From Serripes groenlandicus (taxonomy: Eukaryota > Mollusca > Bivalvia > Cardiida > Cardiidae): a DNA stretch of 64,000 bases. Under the pieces are notes generated by a model. That model saw nothing but the letters and a program-made list of their open reading frames with translations, had not been told where the DNA came from and searched no databases. The position numbers and the translations under genes were made by a program. Location: positions 6,807,668 through 6,871,667 of the forward strand of contig JASEVX010000017.1 in the NCBI GenBank assembly GCA_031761405.1. Direction: 5' to 3'. This document shows, in pieces, positions 28,901-40,900 of the stretch (within the stretch, counting starts at the first letter, position 1; each line of letters begins with the position of its first letter).

Positions 28901-31900
28901 GTTAAGTCCAATTTTCTAATGATCTTCAGACACTGGTGGAGAATTTCATTCACTGTTGACATATCTGTTGCCGGGGCATTTATGGTAGGCAAATACCCAA
29001 CCTTGTCTTGTATAACATATACATTGTCTCGTGTTTGTATATTGAACCCAGTCCAGGAGCTGATCTTCTGACTGTCGGTATCGTTTTGCCGCACTAAACT
29101 CCATACTATATTCTTCAAGTGTGCATTCTGTACATCATTGTTATTGTTCAAGTCAACTTGTTGTACTATAGGCGCTGGACCTATTCTCTTGCCAGCTATA
29201 TACGGAGCAAGTGTTGATGCTGGAGGATTAATGCTTCTGCGTTTTAGCTTATCGACTGGTAGATGCTCTTTAAATTCTGGGACTGTTGGAACCTGTGGTT
29301 GAATCACTATACCATTTACTCTGTGAGATGTTCCTGAACCGCTAAGTGTCTCCTCTAGACGATCTATGTTATCGAAAGCTAATGTGGTAGGTATACATGG
29401 CAGAATGTTAGAAGGTAATGCTATGTCTATATCATCAGTGTCTTCTAATTTCTGGAGACAGAGAGCAGTGTCTATTTCCTCCAGTAGACTATATGATATC
29501 CCATGTCCCAATCTGTTCAAAACTTTGATCAATTCTACATTTCCTGTTAGTGACTTCACTGCCCAAGGCAGCAAGATGTGTTTGAAGGTTTCTGTTTACC
29601 TCCGCTAATAGCATACACACAGTCTTGAGCAAACGAATTGACAAGTCTATCAACCTTTTCTGATGGTTGTTTCTTCTCCAAGTCTCCCGCTAACATTGTT
29701 TCAAAGAAGTTGGTCAGAGATGCCGGAAGTGGTAGATACTTGTTATTCAAATGTTCTGGCTGTGGTGGCCATTCCTGTTCTATGCTTCTGTTCTTTATTT
29801 CATTGCGAATATCCAAAGCACATTTCTTTAATGTGACTCTCGGACTTTCGGATCTTAGAGATTCCAATTCAGACGTGATTCTTATATTCTCATGAACTAA
29901 CATAGCTCTGGTTAAATTACTAGGTATAACATAAAGCCTGCCATTGTTAGCTGTTACCATCTCAATACTATCACCAAGTTCAGACTCCAATTTCCTTCGA
30001 ATATGCTTTTTGGTCTGGGGCTTAATATCTGTAACACCAAGAGAGTTCATATTAATAACTAATGCTTCTGAAAGCTTGGTCATTGGAATTACCCGAGGAC
30101 TTTCAAATAAGTCACTACGAATATATTCAAACAACATGATATATGCCTCTATTTCCTTTGACGAGTACACGTCCTGCTTCTCAATTTCACATTCGCTTTG
30201 TACGGACTGTTCTACCTTAGTATATATCTTGTAGCATGACTTATGATAATGTGCCTCAGCTGCTACCAATTCACGAGATGTGATAGCCAATATCTTTTGG
30301 TCCATTTTTTTCTCAGCTATCTGTCTAACAGTCATATCTGATCTCAGATCCACCGATTTGCATAATTGTTCCCTTGAATTTGTCCCTTTTTTATATTTGC
30401 TTACCTTGTCACAAAATATACAAACTTTATCATACACTCTTGATGAGGATATACCTTGATCTCTTCTACTAAGCTTGTATAATTCACGATCAACATTGTC
30501 ACTTGCACAGGATGGTCCTGCTTCTTCTTTTTGTATTCGTTCAAGTGTTTTCTTGTGTGTAAATGACTTCCTGCATGAACCATGGTATGACATTTCAGGA
30601 ATTTCTTGCGAATCTCTGTACTGTAACAGTTCATCGAAATTTTGTATTTCAGCTGCCATCAATAAATTCTGCCATGAGTCTTTGTCCTTTGGTTTTGTCA
30701 TTTCATTACACGGTCCTTTAACATTACAAAGCACACACATTATAGTTTTAGGTCCTATACTTCTTGGACGCTTTGATGGTACCTCCGAGTCAGAATCTGT
30801 ATCCATGACTTCCTGTGTTTTTTTCAGTAGGCCTGAACTGTTTCTATTTTCTTTAAGTTACACCTTACATCTGAAAATAGAACAACTCATCATTCATATC
30901 ATAGGATTTATTTCCAATAACCTTTGTTGTATTTACAATGGACCCTTTTGATGTCTTTGTGATATGTACTGTTTTAAGAAAAGATCCTTTCAAAAGCTGA
31001 AAAAATGAAACAAACCTTGCAATATGAACATTGTAAACATATTTCAGCCGTTTAAATTCCAAAAATGCATATCATTAGAAAACAATTACGCAAAACTATA
31101 AGAAGTTTACCACATTTTAAGCAGTAGAGTTGAAACTTCATAATAAATAAAAAAGAATAGCTGTTTCTACAGTACGTATCTTCTTGTCTACTACATATGT
31201 AATAAACGTAATAAGACTAATTATCTTTAAATAATAGAGGAGTGTACAATAAAACCAGAAATTCATACTGATCAACTAGTGAAATATTTGCTGTTTTCTG
31301 ATTTATTTTCCATGCAAATGGCATTAACAATGTAAAGTGAAATAACACATGACAGTAAATCAATGTACAGAAGGCACCATTCAATCATTATACACAAGTA
31401 ACGTAAATTACGTATGTTACCAAGCTGAAAAGAAAACTGATATACTGATCAATAATTTGGTAGCTTTGTCGGTTACTAAGTGAAACCAGATTAACTATTT
31501 TACAGCAGATGGTATTATCCAGAACGTTTCTGTTATATCTGTTATGTTTTGTAAATAATTGATCATGGTAATTTGTAACGTAACGCCATTACGGATGTTT
31601 TCAAAACATGATCTAAGAATGCAGGACATCCAAAACTACTTTCAATTATCTATTTAGTCTGCATCTACAATTATTCTTACAAAACATGTATAAGCAAATT
31701 ATCAATGCTATATCAGATACATAGTTGGTAACGGAATTTTGTAACGTAATGCTGTTACGGAGGTTTTCACTCATGATTAAAGAACCCACGACTTGTGATC
31801 ACTTGTAAAACAACTTTCGAAGATATTTTAGGCTACATATACATATTTTCTTAAAACAAAAGCAAATTATAAATGCTATATCAGGAACATCGTGAAACCA

Positions 31901-34900
31901 TTTTCATAATCGAAATAAATCCAGTCACCATGGAAACCAGACAGTCTCAGACACAAAGCTGTGCCGGAGACACGTCCACCTGGATTTTTTTTCATGTATA
32001 CATATAGACCTTTGAAAAAATCTTAAGGAGAATTTGTCACCCCAGATGGTACCAACCAATTGTCTATCTCATGGACTAATAAGGCACAGCAAAACTGTCA
32101 TAGGTTATCCATTCAATTATAGAGATTTTCTATTTTTTGACAAAAAATGTTCAAAGTCATCTGCTGCAGAATTGTCGTATGATGAAAAGGGTTAATCGTA
32201 TTGTACATTATCTTTTGGTCAGAGCTTTATGACTTGAGAGCATAAACCAGACAAAAGAAACATAGATGGTTTTTAAAGAATTACTATTTCAATTTTGAAA
32301 CTTTCAAGGTTGAAACCCTTGCCAAAATACAGCAACTATGCAGCAAATTACTTTGAAAATATCTTTGACAAAAGTTATTAAAAATCTTTCTCATATTAAA
32401 ATGATTTGTCTTTCTTTCCAGTTTCACTTTAAGGAGTGGCTAGAGTATGAATTACAAATACAGGTGAGAGAAGACCATCTCACAGACTTTGGAAGGTAGG
32501 TAACTTAACCCTTGTTGTAACCATGGTAACATACCATTTTGAGATTAAATTTCCTTGAATAACTATGTTAGGTCCTGAAATCTGAACAAGTCTGCAACTT
32601 CATAATTTTATAATGAATGTGAAACTTTTCATTACAGCAAAATATGTAATACAAACATACCATGCCACATCCCCTGGAGGCCTTGATTTACAGAATTATT
32701 TTAACAATCTTGGTAAATGATCACCAAGGAACTTCGATACCATAATATTTTCAAATCTGGCCAGTGCTTTAAGACCAAAGGAATTGTAACGTTTGAACTA
32801 TGTACAAAATGTTTTCATGGTCGGCTGCGGCAGATTAGTTGTTCGGTTTGAAAGTGTTGATACTTCTTTACCCATTATCGTGCAGACTGATGCAAAGGCA
32901 ACAGTCTTAACCTGTCTGGAAATTCCCACATACAACAAATCTACTGCAGACGCTTTTGAGAACATTTTGTCAAAAGTATGGAACTCTTTAACCCTTTCCC
33001 TCATATAGACGCTTTCTGACGGCGTTTTGAAAACATAGTGACAAAAGAAGAAATTGCACAAAACGTGCAATTTCTCCTTTTGCCACAATGTTTTCCACTT
33101 TTTGTCATAGGTTATCCATTCAATTATGGAGATTTTCTATGTTTTGACAAAATACGTTCACAGTCGTCTGCTGCAGAATTGTCGTATGAGGGAAAGGGTT
33201 AAATAATGAAACAATGTTTTCAAAAGTTGTTTGCTGCAGAGTAGTCAGATAGTGTCTGTGTGGGAAAGTATTAACCCTTTCCCTCATACAACAAATCTGC
33301 AGCAGACGACTTTAAACGTATTTTGTCAAAACATAGAAAATCTCTATAATTGAATGGATAACCTATGACTAAAAGTGGAAAACATTGTGACAAAAGGAGA
33401 AATTGCTCATTTTGAGCAATTTCTTCTTTTGTCACTATGTTTTCAAAAAAGCCGTCTGCTGCAGAGGCGTCAGAAAGCGTCTATATGTGGGAAAGAGTTA
33501 CTGGTACATTTTTGATAGAAATATCTGATTAAACAATTTCACCAGTTTCTTTCAAGTGTATATTATGTATTTGTACAGTTCAATAGACATTTTCTATATT
33601 TTTGCCTTCAAAGTGGTCTGCTGCAGATTTGTTGTATGTGGGAAAGGGGGGTTAATTCTAGTTATGATCAAAATACATACTGGATTAGTTGAACTGTTAT
33701 CAAAACCGATCTCCAGGATTTCTATTGGACTAGATAGAAAACAGGAAAGATTCTGAGCAGATTCACAGGCTGATCTGGATCTTTGCTCTTCGCCAAGTCC
33801 TTAAGGTCCGTTTTTGTGTGGCGTGGCCCATTCAATGCCAAAAGAGATTCAATCTGACTTTTAATTACCAGCCACATCTTATAATGAAACCTATTTTCTT
33901 AAACTTCCAAGATATGGTTACTACCAGTGGATTATTTATCAGTATTACATGATGAAGACGGGCATAGGGTATGAAAGTTATAGAGAGGCAGCATCCATCA
34001 TGATTAAAGTTATGCTGACATTTGACAATAAGTAAGTAGAATAATCATGCATAGTGCTTACCCACATACAACAAATCTGCAGCAGACGACTGAAATTATA
34101 TTATATTATATTGACTATTATAGATTTGGTTAATCATTACCAATACGATAATTTATTGCTGCCTAAAATAATTCAGTGAAGCACATTGAAACTGAAATGT
34201 CTTGTGTGTGCAAATTTTTGTTGACCAGGGTTATTTGTCGTCAACTAGCAGCTGGAATTCAATGAATTGATTGATTGGAGTTTAACAACATTTTCAACAT
34301 TAAAAACTGAATGTTGACAAGTGGCAACTTTTTGAAACATGGTGGGAAAAGAGTTGCTTATTGTGAGCATTTTTTCTTATTCTCAAAATAATTTGGACTC
34401 TTTTTTAAATAAAAATCGTACTGGTATATGACCAGATAAACTTATTTTCATGGGAAATTTTCAATTTTGGCATTTGGAATTATGTCATATAAGGTTAAAA
34501 GTTCAGTTCACCATGTAGTACAGAGTTGAAAATATTGTCGGAAAAGAAGAAATTACTCATTTTGAGCAATTTCTACTTTTCCCTTAATGTTATCATAAGT
34601 CACCTGCAGTTTCTGCATACGGGTTAACTATTTGTGTTATTTCAGAGCTTGTTCTGCATGTGTAAAGTCCAATGGAGTACAATTTACCAATGTAGGAAGA
34701 GGAGCAGTAATTGGATTGGTTCAACAGATATCTGTAAGAGTATTAGTTATTTTACATCAAACATGAAGCAAGTACTTACAACTTGGTTTTAATCTCATTT
34801 GATGTCTGCTCTTTAGAAGCTATAACTTCCAGGCTTAATCCTTTCACACATACAACAAATCTGAAACCAACGACTTTGGAAATGACAGGGAAATCTTTAT

Positions 34901-37900
34901 TAATGAAAGTTTTGTCATTGTATAGAGTTTAAAACATTGTGGCAATATGAGCAATTTCTCCTTTTGTCACAATGTTTTCTAAGTTTGTCTGCTGCAGGGG
35001 CGTCAAAACGCATCTGTAGTAGGAAATGAAGGGTTACCGGTTCTTGCCCCTACTTACCTCTCTTAGTCTCAGTCTATCATTAGACTGTGAAAAAACGGTA
35101 ATATCTGTACATTTAGAACTTCCTTTTGATACTTTTCCTCAAAATATTTTTAAATGTCGACCAACTTCAAAGGCATCAAATTATACATATATCAGCGAAA
35201 GTTTTAAAGATGTAGTTTTAATTCAAAAGGGCACAACATGCTCAAGGTGAGGCATTGTGACCGATCTTAGTCTAGCATCTGAGCTAGAAATCTGGGATGA
35301 GCTATTGTGATCACTCAACATCCAGGGTCTATCTATCTGTCATTTCACATTTTCCTGCAAACAATTGATCACTCAACATCCAGGGTCTATCTATCTGTCA
35401 TTTCACATTTTCCTGCAAACAATTTCCCTTCCTAAACTGATAGAACATTTCAAAACAATTTTACAGGAATGTATCTCTGTCATTTCACATTTTCCTGCAA
35501 ACAATTTCCCTTCCTAAACTGATAGAACATTTCAAAACAATTTTACAGGAATGTATCTTAGATGTTTTTCTTTCAAATGTGTTCAAAGAATTTAATTCCA
35601 TGTGAAACTTTGGTTTCTGCAGCATCAGAAAGACTGAATAATGCCAAAAAAAAAAAAAATCCAAAAGTAGTGGCCCTGACTTGAGGTGGGTTTTTCCCAC
35701 TAATATTTCTTGGATGACCCTCTACCAATATTGTTCAAATAATTCTGATTTGTTGAAAAACATGACCACCAGTGTGCTTGTATTTTGTATATGTGTGTAA
35801 TAAAAACTTCAAAGTTTTTCTATCCCTTGAAAAATATAGCTGCCAGGAGCTTCTTTTCCTTTAATGTATATATAGTTCAAACTTTAAATTTCCTTTTGTC
35901 TAAAAGCACTAGCCAGTTTTGAATATAATTTGGCACAAAAACTTCTTGGGTGATCATTTACCAAGATTGTTCAAATTATTCTGTTAATCTCGCCCTTGCC
36001 TCAGGGCCGGGAGGTTGTGGGTATGATCCCCGGCCAGATCATACCAAAACCTTTATAAATGGAAGTAATGGCTGCCCTCCTTGGCGCTCGGGTTTGCAGG
36101 GTTAGTATTATGACTGACTGGCTGGTGTCAGGATAAATGGACCAGTAGTACTGTTAATTAACTTACCTAGGAAACACTAAATTAAAATCTGTTAAATTTA
36201 GGATCATCATGGTCCTCTTGTATCACATATTTTGCTTCAATTAAATTATTAAAATTCATTTTGAACTATGAAGTTACAGACTTTTTCATATTTAAGGACC
36301 TAACACAGTTATTCAAGGAAACAGAATCTGAAAATGATGTGTTACCATGGTTACCACAGCAACTGATGAACCTTATAGAAAGTATAGATGATGATATAAC
36401 AAAACAAAATATGGTGCTTAATTTTACAAGGTAAAAAATTTAAATTAAAGATTAAAGATTAAATTGAGGTAGATTAACACATAACGTGTTATATACACCT
36501 TGAGATGCCTCTATTTTGTCAGATTGATTGTCTTGATGATATCTAGGCCAAGTTCGAAAATGGGTCATGTTGTATTAAAAATAAAGTCAGTGGGCCAACT
36601 TGAAGGAAAATTATGTTAAACAATCTTGGATAAGATTACCTGACCGCAAAATGAGTTATTGTGGTTAGCAAAACTCATGGGAGCGATCCAGGGCCATAAT
36701 GGCCCTCTTGTTATAGTTTTGGTATGACCTAGCTTGGGATTGAACCCATGACCTCCTGCAGCTGAGGTGTGCAATCTACGACTAAACCACCAGTGAGTGA
36801 ATGTGGGAAAGGGTTAAATTTGATTGATTGACTATTTTTCAGGTTGTGTTTGAGTCTACCTCCCTACCTCATGTTTTCTGATACTTCAAGAAACTTGGCC
36901 ACTGTTACCAAACAGCTCAAAGGCAGTTTAAAGATTATCAACTCAATATTTGTAAGCTTTAGTTTATCCTTTACTCGCATACAACAAATATGCAGCAGAC
37001 AACTTTGACAATATCTGGACAAAATTATGAAAAATCTCTATAAATGAAATTATGATTATTGAGCAAATTTCCTTTCGTCACCAGGTTTTCAAAAGTTATC
37101 TACTGCAGAGGTGGCAGAAAGCGTCTGTACCATGGAAAGTGTTACGAATAATCCAGACTCAACTGGGGGTTTTCAAAGGTCTATAAATTAAGTCATGGCA
37201 GGTCTGTATCAAGAATGAGATTAGGCAAATTATCATTACCTTATTAATCTCAAGTATTCACCCGTTTTAATTCATCTGCTTTTGAAAACTTTGCAGCGCT
37301 CATAACTGCAAGTCACATTTCATAGCCTAATTCTAGTATGTCACCAGACGTTCTGTCTCGATGATATTACTGAAATGTTATTGAAAATGGCATCAAATCG
37401 AATCAAAACAAACAAATAAAGACAGATATATAAATTTGATACAAAGTAGGAAACATTGTAGAAAATGGTGCTTATCTTGAGCAATTTCTCCTTTTCCCAA
37501 AATATTTCATAAAATTGACTGCTACTCAGGTAATTAATGTTGCTGTATTAACCCTTTCCTACATACAACACAACTGATGCAGACAACATTGAAACATCTA
37601 GGCAAAAAATGGAAATGCTTTCATAAATGAAAGTGTAGTTGAAGGTGAAACATTGTAGCAAAAGGAGAAGTTGCAGGTTGTGAGCAATTTCCCCTTATGC
37701 CTTGTTTTTTTCTCCAAAGGACATCTTCTGAAGATTTGTTAGTAAGAAAATGTTAAGTAAAGTATTAACCTTTTCACACATACAGCAAATCTGAAGCAAT
37801 CGACATTGAAAACTTTTATTTAAAAATATGTTAACTCTATAAATGAAAGAATAATTATTGAATAAATTGAAAACATTGCAACAAAAGGAGAAATTACTCA

Positions 37901-40900
37901 TTATAAGCAATTTCTCCTTTTGGCCCAATTATTTCAAAAGTTGTATGCTGCAAAGGAGTCGATGTTTGAAAGTGTTACTGAACATGTTATGGAAGTTCTT
38001 GTAAATGTTATTTTATTGTGTCTTAACAGGTGACCTATGTATCAGAGGGGGCTCTTCTTCCAGTTAGTTTTACAGTCTATATTGCTCAGGTATGGCATTA
38101 TTGTGTCGCTTTACTCGGCAGGGTGACACAGTGTTCACATTTCTGTTGTCTGTTTATCAGTCAAAGTTTTACCAAGTCTCCTATTGGACAAATAAGTTCC
38201 TTTGAACATGGTTGTTCAGTATTTGATGTTAATATCCGATTCAGCCTTTCACAAAATATAAAGACTGTATGATTTATCTGCAGACGACGACTTTTTGTCA
38301 CCTGCGTAGCATGGTAGGCACTTAGGGATTCCTTTTTTTTTTATTCCGGCGTCTGTCTGTCCGTCCGTCTGTCTGTCGTCACACTTTTTCGTCACGTTTT
38401 CAAAAAAAATCAATGTGTGTGATTGGTTCACAAAAGAGGAATAATCAAAATATTTTTATATCAGAGTTATTGCCCCTTTTCTGTCAAAAATTTAAATTTT
38501 CAAATTACTTTTTCAAATTACTTTTTTTCTACTCAAAGGATTGGATTGAAACTTCTGACAAATGTTTATGTCAATCTTTGTAATGGGTTCACAAAAGGAG
38601 GATAATCCAAATATTTTTATATCGGAGTTATTGCCCCTTTTCTGTCAAAAATTCAATTTTTCTGACACGGCCCCGGCAGGTGACACATGTGCTCCGGGGA
38701 GCACTCCATTCTAGTTTAAACATTATGGCAATAGGAGGAATTACTCATGATAAGCAATTTCTCCTATTGCCAAAATGTTTTCAACTTTATGAATCAAAGA
38801 GCTTTTCCATATTTTGTATCTAAATCAAGTATTTTTTATTTCAGGGGTTGCTGCAGGCTAGGAAATCAAGTCAGTATGAGTCCGGTATGAAGGTTATTAT
38901 GAAGAGTTGTCCCCCATTAATGATGGCATTTGTGGTAAATATGAGCTCAGTTTTCATACTGCCATTTATTTGATTCCGTTGCAGTAAATGATTTTCGAAA
39001 ATCATTTCTTAAAATCATCAATGACTCCTTATTTGTGTTTATTTTTATGCCCCCCCCGGAATCTCCGATTCGGGGGGCATATAGTTTTTGGCCTGTCTGT
39101 CTGTTGGTCTGCACGTCTGTTTCTGTCTGTCTGCACAAAAAAAACTTTAACCTTGACCACTGCTTTTGAACCATAACAGGTACGGCTACCATATTTCACA
39201 TGTGTATTCCTTGTGACATGACCTTTCTGTCAGTACCAAATTTTTTGACCTTGCGACCTTGACTTTTGACCTAGATGTAGTTTTTGGCCTAACTGCACGA
39301 AAAAAACTTTAACCTTGACCACTACTTTTGAACCCTAACAGGTACGGCTAACATATTTCACATGTGTATTCCTTGTGACATTACCTTTCTGTCAGTACCA
39401 AAATGTTTGACCTTGCGACCTTGACCTTTGACCTAGATGTTGCCATTCTCGAAAAAAACTTTAACCTTGGCCATTACTTTTGAACCATAACAGGTACGGC
39501 TACCATATTTCACATGTGTATTCCTTGTGACATGACCTTTCTGTCAGTACCAACATTTTTGACCTTGCGACCTTGACCTTTGACCTAGATGTAGTTTTTG
39601 GCCTGTCTGCACGAAAACAACTTTAACCTTGACCACTACTTTTGAACCATAACAGGTACGGCTACCATATTTCACATGTGTATTCCTTGTGACATTACCT
39701 TTCTGTCAGTACCAAAATGTTTGACCTTGCGACCTTGACCTTTGACCTAGATGTTGCCATTCTCGAAAAAACCTTTAACCTTGGCCATTACTTTTGAACC
39801 ATAACAGGTACGGCTACCATATTTCACATGTGTATTCCTTGTGACATGACCTTTCTGTCAGTACCAACATTTTTCACCTTGCGACCTTGACCACCTTTGA
39901 CCTAGATGTTGCCATTCTCGAAAAAAACCTTTAACCTTGGCCATTACTTTTGAACCATAACAGGTACGGCTACCATATTTCACATGTGTATTCCTTGTGA
40001 CATGACCTTTCTGTCAGTACCAACATTTTTGACCTTGCGACCTTGACCTTTGACCTAGATGTTGCCATTCTCGAAAAAACCTTTAACCTTGGCCATTACT
40101 TTTGAACCATAACAGATACGGCTACCATATTTCACATGTGTATTCCTTGTGACATGACCTTTCTGTCAGTACCAACATTTTTGACCTTGCGACCTTGACC
40201 TTTGACCTACATGTTGCCATTTTTTTTTTTTTTTTAACCTTCCCCACTACTTTTGAACCATAACAGGTAAGGCTACCATATTTCACATGTGTATACCTTG
40301 TGACATGACCTTTCTGTCAGTACCAACATTTTTTCACCTTGCGACCTTGACCTTTGACCTAGATGTTGCCATTCTCGAAAACAACTTTAACCTTGACCAC
40401 TACTTTTGAACCATAACAGGTACGGCTACCATATTTCACATGTGTATTCCTTGTGACATGACCTTTCTGTCAGTACCAACATTTTTGACCTGGCGACCTT
40501 GACCTTTGACCTAGATGTTGCCATTGGGGGCATCAGTGTTTCACAAACACATCTTGTTTTAATTCTGTAATATACTTGCATTTCTCAACTTTTAAGATTT
40601 TTTATGAAGTGTTTTTGTAGCAGAAACCTTCAAAAATATGAATTATATTGCTATGTTGTATGTAATCAAATTGAATTAATTGAGTTTATCTTTTCTTTTA
40701 TCCCCCCAGATGGTTGATAACTTTTAATCCCACGTAAAGGTTCATTAGATTTTGTTTATCCCACTTGAGGGTTCATAAGTTTTTACTCTTTCTGAAGGTT
40801 CATTTTTAGCTCTACTGACCAAAGGCCAGAAGGGCTTATATCGTGGCGATTTGTCCGTCGTCCGTGCGTCCGTCCGTCCGTCCGTAAACAATTTCTTGTT

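Larger units (their letters stand above)
25826..32089 (-). mobile_element. Academ-like DNA transposon, 6.26 kb, with TIRs and CAAA target duplication
   Basis: Element inside FANCA intron 14, coding strand opposite to the host gene. Flanked by CAAA (25822-25825 and 32090-32093). Imperfect terminal inverted repeats of roughly 160 bp (about 25826-26005 and 31920-32089) share a perfect 23-bp block (25870-25892 with 32033-32055), CATGAGATA at 25842 and 32065, CCAGGTGGAC at 25942 and 31974, and GGCACAGCTT near 25960. It encodes a two-ORF, about 1,560-residue protein. Academ elements are known for 3-4 bp target duplications, large transposases and, in one group, an XPG nuclease domain, which is the basis for the name. 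Outer tips CAGTAC/CTGTGC are less certain than the inner TIR. One apparent frameshift suggests recent inactivation or a base error. Confidence 0.78.
33580..38000. repeat. Degraded MITE remnants in introns 15-19
   Basis: Partial copies at about 33590-33655, 34058-34100, 34510-34628, 34836-35034, 36963-37145, 37550-37755 and 37775-37985, recognised by AACAAATCTGCAGCAGAC-like heads or TGGGAAAGGGTTAA ends. Confidence 0.5.

Noticed and set aside
29556..29600. 41-nt spliceosomal intron joining the transposase ORFs
   Set aside because: GT-AG is present and the frame is restored, but the length is near the lower limit and it would remove residues that read sensibly in the second frame; a one-base indel is simpler.
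26240..29608. + strand open frames across the transposon
   Set aside because: Shadows of the long - strand coding region with no recognisable motifs.
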